NCBI GenBank assembly: GCA_947631885.1 | Contig: CANRMZ010000060.1 | Location: 1 to 7,441, forward strand | Origin: an uncultured Bacilli bacterium | GTDB lineage: Bacteria; Bacillota_I; Bacilli_A; RF39; UBA660 | Length of the DNA: 7,441 nt | Direction of reading: 5' to 3' | Shown: positions 5,804 through 7,441 of the stretch, in pieces | Layout: every line of letters begins with the position of its first letter | Numbering within the stretch: position 1 is the stretch's first letter | Position numbers and translations under genes: made by a program | The notes under the pieces: generated by a model | What the model saw: only the letters and a program-made list of their open reading frames with translations | Told to the model about the DNA's origin: nothing | The model's database searches: none

Positions 5804-7441
5804 ATGCCAAATATGGAAAATATGAATGGTAATGAAGAAGTAAATGAAGAAAACACAATTATTGAACTTAACAATCCTGAAGAGGATGCTGAACAAATGG
5901 AACCTTCTGAGTCTAAAGAGGTTTCTGATACAGAACTTAAAGTTAAACCTTTGCCTAAACGAGAAGATGTACATAAGAAAAAGAGTTTTAAGGAAAAGTG
6001 GCATGATTTACCAAAGGGTGGCAAAATCGCTATTATTGTTGTGCCAATTTTAATTGTGCTAATTATAACAGGATTACTTTTATATTTCTTTGTATTTAAA
6101 CAAGACGAAGAAAAAAATCTGGACCCTGAAGAAACCGTGACAATTGAAAAAGACAATTATAAATACCAAAATGGTTTTCTAATTTTCTTAGATGAAGATG
6201 ATGAAGAAATTGGAAAATATGAATGCCAAGATAAAGATGTTAATAAATGTTATCTTGCGGGTCTTTCCAACGAGGATGATTTTGATACTGCTGAATATGT
6301 AAATATGAAGGGTGAAGAAATCACCAGAACCTCTAAAGTTATTTCTAAAAGATATGCCTTTGTACATGATAATGATAAAATTACATTATATGATATGAAA
6401 GAAAAAGAATCATATGGTGAATATGAACTTATTAAAACGGGTAACATTGATGAAGATTATGTAGTATTTAAAGATAAAGACAGTAAATATGGTATATTAT
6501 CATTTAAGGACAATGATTATACTGAAGTTATTAAACCTAGTTATGATTATTTAGGAATAATTGAAAGTAGTGATACCTTTGTAGCAAAAGAAGGGAATAC
6601 TTCATTTTTAATAAATGATAATAATGAAGTTATTAGTGCTAAATTAAATGGGGATATAAGGAAATATGATGCTAAATATATTTCTCTATACGCAAATGGT
6701 AAATATAGCCTTTATGATTATAAAGGTAGTGCCTTAATAGTTGATGATACAATTAGCTATATTGATTTTAAAGATGGTTATGTTTTCTTAATTAAAGACG
6801 GTAGAATTTATGCTTATGATAGTACTTTATTTAAATTAACAGAAACGGGCATTAAAATTAAAGCCGAAGAGTATCGTCCCGCATATGTATTTGACAATAA
6901 AAATCATTATAAAGAAACCAAAGTACCATATAAACTATCTATTGCGGATGGCAAGGTGATTGTTGAGGTAAATGGTAAAGAGAAAGAATTAAATATATAT
7001 GAAGGGGCAATTAGCAAAAATCTTCCATATATTAATTACTTTGACGGATCACTTTTCTTCTATTCTGATAGTGAAAAAACTGATTTAATAGGAAGCTACA
7101 CTTGTACTTATGAAAACGTTGTTTCAAAATCAACTACAGAACTTACTAACTGCTACGTAGCCAAAGCTGAAAATATTGTAAATAATATTGATACAAATGG
7201 ATATTTACCAATTATAAATAAAAAATATGTATTTATTAAAGAGGTTAATCTTGAATTAAAAGAAAATGCTAAAATTGTTCTTACTGATTTAGAAAGTGCT
7301 AAAGTTCTCGGTACATATTATAAAGTAGACGTTACTAAGAGATTTGCGGATATTACTCATGTTGATAGTTTAGATGAATATGTATATGCTCATAGTGCCA
7401 GTAGTAATAAATATGGGGTAATTGAAATTAAGAATAATAAT
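5804..7441 (+). CDS. Uncharacterised single-pass membrane protein with WG-like repeats and paired-cysteine modules (3' end beyond window)
   Basis: An open frame of 546 codons with no stop before the window end, so the protein is longer. I do not recognise it as a named family. Residues 1-65 are highly charged and acidic, ending in a basic cluster (HKKKSFKEK). Residues 74-98 form one hydrophobic helix, consistent with an N-in/C-out type II anchor and no cleavable signal. Residues 100-546 would be outside the cell. They contain WG-repeat-like segments with Tyr in place of Trp: SKYGILSFKDN...IKPSYDYL (227-250), GKYSLYDYKGSALI (299-312), DGRIYAYD (332-339), NKYGVIEIKNN (535-545). Two modules share IGxYxC...CYxA: residues 136-152 (C141, C149) and 429-453 (C434, C450). 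The likely fold is a beta-repeat or propeller-like surface domain; its function is unknown. It adjoins the tad operon but has its own promoter, so a pilus-related role is only suggested. Confidence 0.85.
   Translation, partial: MPNMENMNGNEEVNEENTIIELNNPEEDAEQMEPSESKEVSDTELKVKPLPKREDVHKKKSFKEKWHDLPKGGKIAIIVVPILIVLIITGLLLYFFVFKQDEEKNLDPEETVTIEKDNYKYQNGFLIFLDEDDEEIGKYECQDKDVNKCYLAGLSNEDDFDTAEYVNMKGEEITRTSKVISKRYAFVHDNDKITLYDMKEKESYGEYELIKTGNIDEDYVVFKDKDSKYGILSFKDNDYTEVIKPSYDYLGIIESSDTFVAKEGNTSFLINDNNEVISAKLNGDIRKYDAKYISLYANGKYSLYDYKGSALIVDDTISYIDFKDGYVFLIKDGRIYAYDSTLFKLTETGIKIKAEEYRPAYVFDNKNHYKETKVPYKLSIADGKVIVEVNGKEKELNIYEGAISKNLPYINYFDGSLFFYSDSEKTDLIGSYTCTYENVVSKSTTELTNCYVAKAENIVNNIDTNGYLPIINKKYVFIKEVNLELKENAKIVLTDLESAKVLGTYYKVDVTKRFADITHVDSLDEYVYAHSASSNKYGVIEIKNNN
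6170..6262 (+). repeat. Protein module copy 1: IGxYxC-x7-CYxA (short loop)
   Basis: Codons 123-153 of the membrane protein encode NGFLIFLD..., then IGKYEC and, seven residues later, CYLAG. The same order occurs in copy 2 at 7043-7165. The copies are alike in protein but not noticeably in DNA, which suggests an old internal duplication. Confidence 0.55.
7043..7165 (+). repeat. Protein module copy 2: IGxYxC-x15-CYxA (long loop)
   Basis: Codons 414-454 encode DGSLFFYSDSEK..., then IGSYTC and, fifteen residues later, CYVAK. It matches copy 1 except for a longer loop between the cysteines. A possible degenerate third copy without cysteines follows at residues 491-510 (IVLTDLESAKVLGTYYKVDV). Confidence 0.55.

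Noticed and set aside
5720..6156. Overlapping minus-strand frames (5720-6004 and 5779-6156) and a plus-strand frame at 5844-6053
   Set aside because: All overlap the terminator/promoter region or the start of the large membrane protein at 5804, which has a proper promoter, ribosome site and 546 open codons. The alternatives are Ser/Phe-rich or Leu/Lys-rich shadows.
6250..6447. 65-codon minus-strand frame
   Set aside because: Antisense to the large membrane protein, Ser-rich and without motif, as expected for a shadow of an acidic gene.
1..7441. CRISPR arrays, tRNA or rRNA genes, insertion sequences, riboswitches
   Set aside because: No regularly spaced repeats, cloverleaf-like segments, transposase motifs or long structured leaders were seen. 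Nearly all of the window is coding, and the gaps are about 100 bases or less.

Overview
The window is AT-rich (roughly 70% A+T by eye), and every gene reads on the + strand. Seven reading frames end here, three at TGA and four at TAA. The TGA ends fall where the protein families should end, so the standard bacterial code applies although the composition resembles Mollicutes. Together with near-consensus sigma-A promoters and Shine-Dalgarno sites, and no outer-membrane secretin gene in view, this suggests an AT-rich monoderm of the Bacillota, possibly an uncultured Bacilli/Erysipelotrichia-like or Mollicutes-related lineage. The taxonomic placement is inference.

Layout: (1) 2-1192 is the C-terminal half of PriA, the replication-restart helicase, cut by the window start. 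(2) After a 52-bp gap with a plausible promoter comes a compact six-gene Tad-type pilus/secretion operon at 1245-5703: two small TadE-like pseudopilin-type proteins, a MinD/ParA-type ATPase (short TadZ/CpaE), the TadA/CpaF motor ATPase, and the membrane platform proteins TadB and TadC. The genes overlap or lie 5-13 bp apart, so they look translationally coupled. The operon ends at a small terminator hairpin that begins inside the tadC stop codon. (3) A strong promoter with an extended -10 then drives a long single-pass membrane protein, which starts at 5804 and is still open at the window end (at least 546 residues). It has an acidic cytoplasmic N-terminus, one membrane helix and a large outer domain of WG-like beta repeats with two cysteine-paired modules.

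Likely working model: TadZ positions the system at the membrane, TadA hydrolyses ATP to drive the TadB/TadC platform, and the two TadE-like proteins are extracted from the membrane as (minor) pilins. No Flp major pilin, prepilin peptidase or secretin gene is visible. They may lie elsewhere, or the system may be reduced. The final protein is the least explained item in the window and the best candidate for something undescribed. Its link to the Tad system rests only on adjacency, because it has its own promoter.
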